Source: Erinaceus europaeus
Lineage: Eukaryota > Chordata > Mammalia > Eulipotyphla > Erinaceidae
Direction: 5' to 3'
NCBI RefSeq assembly: GCF_950295315.1
Contig: NW_026647566.1
Coordinates: 1 to 64,000, forward strand
DNA length: 64,000 bases
Below are positions 61,180 through 64,000 of the stretch, piece by piece. How positions within the stretch are numbered: the stretch's first letter is position 1; each line of letters starts with the position of its first letter. The notes under the pieces were generated by a model. That model searched no databases. It had not been told where the DNA came from and saw only the letters and a program-made list of their open reading frames with translations. A program made the position numbers and the translations under genes.

Positions 61180-64000
61180 TCAATCCATAAATGAAGAAGT
61201 AATACAGGTAACAGAGACGTATATGTCCCTGTGTGTTTCCACTGAGTTAATGTAAATGCACTTTTATTTACTTCTTCATTTATTTATTACCTTGCCACGA
61301 GAATTTCTTTTCATTGCTAAAAAAAAGTGTCCCATCAAGGGTACCAGGTGGTGCCACACCCAGTGAAGCACTCATGTTACAATGCAGGAGGACTGGGCCT
61401 CAACACCCTGGTCCCCACCTGCCAGGGGAAATCTTTACAAGTGGTGCAGAAGTGCTGCAGGTGTTTCTCTCTGTGTCTCAAACTCTCTCTCCCTCCCTTC
61501 CCTCTCAATTGCTGTCTATTTATTCCAGTGAATAATCAAGAAAATAGAAAGTAAAAAAAGAAAAAGGAAAAGGAAATATTCCACGACATCAAATGGGCCA
61601 CTCAGGACAATGCATTCCTTGTTAAGATGCTCACAGCATTCCATATGCAGAGAGGCAAAGACACCATGTATTTTTTAACCCAGTTTTTATATTTATTTAT
61701 TTATTTATTTATTTATTTAGGTGCTTACTCATTTTTGTCATTGATGAATTAATGTTTTACATTTGACATTGACTAAGGATCTGACACCAGCGGTCTCCAG
61801 TACCCCTAGATGGTACTCTCCCTCTACAAAATTGATCCATTGACCTGTCCATCCATCCATCCACCCATCCATCTATCCATCCATCCATCCATCCATCCAT
61901 CCATCCACCAGTAAACAAAGCTAAGTACAAAAGGAGATCTCTCCTTGAATGAATCTCTCCTTAGGTGAAGACAATCAACGATGCACAGGTAGGTTGCAAA
62001 GGGGCCAGTTTGGCTGAATAGGGCAGAGGGGCTGAACCAGGGAATGTGTTGGGGCGTGTGGGTGTGGGTGGGGTGAGCCGGAGACCCTGTGAGCTGGGTC
62101 ACATTAGGGGCAGGCAGGGGGTGGAAGGGGTTGCGAACAGCTGTCACTGGAGAACCATCACAAGTGCCGGAGCTGGCGAGCAGGGCACCTGGAAGAGAGG
62201 ACAGACAAAGGAGAGAAGCAAAGTGCGGAGGAGAGGATAGGGGAGAGGATGGTGAGGACAGGAGAGGACAGGAGAGGACAGGAGGGGAGGGGACCTGAGA
62301 AACCTACCTGGACAAAGGCAGCATACAGATATCCAGGAAGGCAGGCAGGCATGCAGGCAGCTCTGGCCTGGGCTCCCTGGATCCCGGGCACACCTCCACC
62401 TGTCTTCTCTTGCCTGCCAGCCCTGAGGTCCCTCGTCGGTCAGCACTGTCTTCCGATCCTTCTGTCCCTCTGTGCCAGGGCCCAGGCATCTGGCGCTGTT
62501 GCCTGACCTAGTGGCAGGGCAGTTGGGCTGACCCGTGCCAGTGTGGCCAGCACAGAATGCCAGGGGCTAGGACATCACAGAGGGCTCCTGTGGTTGCTAG
62601 GCCACGGGGACCCTGCCCATCCAGTTGACCAGCAGCCATGACACCCACACTGAACTTGACCTGAGGGGTGGTGGCCAGCCACCAGAGCCAGAGCCCCAGG
62701 GCAAAGCAGGTGCTGGTTCGGCCGGGCCAAGGGGCTCTGGGCAGATTGGTGTGTGTCTGGGCATGGGGCTGGCATCTGACAGCCCAGGGCTGGGGACCAA
62801 GGTCCGCCAGGCCCCTGTCCCACCATGTGCACTGACACACAGTCTTGCTGACTGACTGACAGTCCCCGCCCCAGAGATACCCACACCAGGTCCCTGGGTG
62901 CCCTGAGCTGCCCCTGAGGGTTGGTGGGTGCCTGCGTGGACACATGCCTCCGTAATGGAGGACTCTATTAATCCCGTTGCCTACTGACAGCTGCCCTCCT
63001 GCCCCCCCTCCTCCTCTTCTTCTTCCTCCTCCTCTTCCTCCTCCTCCTCCTCCTTCTCCTCCTCCTCCTCCACCTCCACCTCCTCTTCCTCATCCTCAGA
63101 TGGACTCAATCAGGGCCCTTTGCCTAGGCAAGCCAGGGCTGCTGCTCTGGCTGCTGCAGCTTCAATCCAGTGGGTGGGTGCAGGAATCTGGTCCTGTCAG
63201 TCCCTGATTCCTGGGACCTTCCATGCCTCCAGCTCCCCCCACTCTCTAGTCCAGACCCCTCCTCAAGGATGCCCCCTTTCCCCTTGCCCTCTGTCCCCCA
63301 GCTTCCCAACTAACATCTACTGTGTGCCTCCCTGTGCAACTTTACTGCCACCAAGCTTCTGTCCTTCAGCCCTGAGGGCCCAGGGCCAGCCCAGCTGCCA
63401 TCTCACCATCCAGCAGGGGGACCTGCCCTAACCCCCTGCCACCACACCCACACACACGGCCCTGCACACACTCAGGGGCTCCCCTGCCAGTAGCCTCTCA
63501 AACAGTCTCCTTCTGCCCCCTAGTCCCCTTACAGCCTCTGCCACGGCCCCCACAGACACCTGGGCATCAGCAGTGCAGAAATGCAAACAGCTCCCCTCGC
63601 CCCCACTACATTTGCTCCAAGGTTGTCAAGAGTCTTTTTTTCATGCTGTAGGGGAGGGAGTTGAGACAGTCCAATGTCCTGGGGAGCAAGAACTGCAAAC
63701 AGTCCATCTACAATGTAACATTTGGGTCTCAGGCCGCCCAATCCCTAGTGCGCTGTGCAGACCTTTGACTGGCAAAACACCCCATCTGAGCGTGAGATCT
63801 GGCTGGGCTAGTGGCTCTTTCTGTGGACTAAGAGACAGACAGACAGAGTTTTCAGGTTCAAAACCTATACTTCCCAGAAGATGGTCATTCACTTCTGTAA
63901 AAAAAAAAAAAAAAAAAAAAAAAAGGCTTTTAATTTTTTTTCCCCTGCCTGGGTAACCTGTCTGCTGCCTGTTTCAAAGTGAAAAAAGGGAAAAAATCTT
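60846..64000 (+). repeat. Macrosatellite unit 19, partial (3155 bp, cut by window end)
   Basis: Long form with GCTGGCGAGC. TTTA tract of 7. ATCC tract 61848-61907 (8 repeats), G-quadruplex motif 62051-62073, pyrimidine tract 63002-63097, CTCF-like sites 63410 and 63513, A-run of 26 at 63899-63924. It is rich in private changes: an inserted T near 62717, an extra C run at 63002, CTTCAATCC near 63161, AATCTGGTCC near 63186 and CCACTACATT near 63604. The array continues past the window. Confidence 0.95.
61339..61576 (+). mobile_element. SINE B copy 19
   Basis: No length change; private CACGACATCAAAT lies just 3' of the element. Confidence 0.78.

Larger units (their letters stand above)
1..64000. 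repeat. Tandem macrosatellite array, 3.38-kb unit, about 18.9 copies
   Basis: The same sequence recurs head to tail with a mean period of 3380 bases (18 complete units of 3360 to 3400 bases and one partial). No unit is inverted and nothing foreign is inserted between units. Units differ by scattered substitutions, by microsatellite length and by a few small indels. Both array ends are beyond the window. Unit size and copy number are in the range of mammalian macrosatellites such as human DXZ4 and D4Z4, but I recognise no sequence shared with those: there is no homeobox frame as in D4Z4. Unit boundaries here follow the arbitrary phase of base 1; a more natural boundary is the SINE A 5' end, 16 bases earlier. 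Confidence 0.98.

Noticed and set aside
1..64000. A CRISPR array or other prokaryotic repeat system
   Set aside because: The repeat is 3.38 kb, with no short direct repeats and unique spacers, no cas-like frames and no bacterial gene structure.
1..64000. D4Z4-like or ribosomal DNA array
   Set aside because: The size is near that of D4Z4, but there is no long homeobox frame and the unit is far less GC-rich overall. No rRNA sequence is recognisable.

Overview
The window is one uninterrupted stretch of a tandem macrosatellite. A unit of about 3.38 kb is repeated head to tail from base 1 to base 64000: 18 complete units plus a 3155-base partial one, in the phase set by the window start. Unit starts are 1, 3371, 6755, 10135, 13517, 16904, 20276, 23667, 27057, 30435, 33835, 37215, 40589, 43967, 47340, 50717, 54077, 57471 and 60846. 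Complete units are 3360 to 3400 bases long, mean 3380. Both ends of the array lie outside the window, so the flanking single-copy DNA and the true copy number cannot be seen.

The organism is most likely a hedgehog (Erinaceidae). Every unit holds two old tRNA-derived SINEs in the same orientation, both with a long pyrimidine (TC) segment ahead of an A-rich tail. Their bodies match, from memory, the erinaceid SINE families (ERI-type). There are no bacterial features such as operons, ribosome binding sites or dense coding. Long intergenic DNA, A-rich tails and microsatellites all point to a mammalian nuclear genome.

Layout of one unit (offsets from the unit start): SINE A (-16 to +333); a 16-base inverted repeat around a 65-base spacer; SINE B (+493 to +730); an unidentified AT-rich stretch with a TTTA microsatellite; an ATCC microsatellite of 6 to 11 repeats; a G-rich stretch with a four-run G-quadruplex motif; a purine minisatellite; about 0.7 kb of GC-rich sequence of unknown origin; a 96 to 99 base pyrimidine (CCT) tract; about 0.4 kb holding two CTCF-like sequences on opposite strands; an A-run of 22 to 29; and about 0.3 kb of unidentified sequence leading to the next SINE A.

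I find no supportable protein-coding gene. The open frames are short, overlap on both strands, run through SINEs and microsatellites, match no family I recognise, and are repeated only because the DNA is repeated. The array is therefore read as structural or non-coding DNA. The points of biological interest are the regularly spaced candidate CTCF sites (a layout comparable to the human X-linked macrosatellite DXZ4, although no homology was seen), the non-B-DNA motifs in every unit, and the pattern of variants among units. That pattern records recent local duplication (units 13-14), a two-unit higher-order repeat near the right end (units 16-19), and mosaics best explained by unequal exchange or gene conversion. 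All comparisons were made by eye; no alignment, identity score or database search was run.
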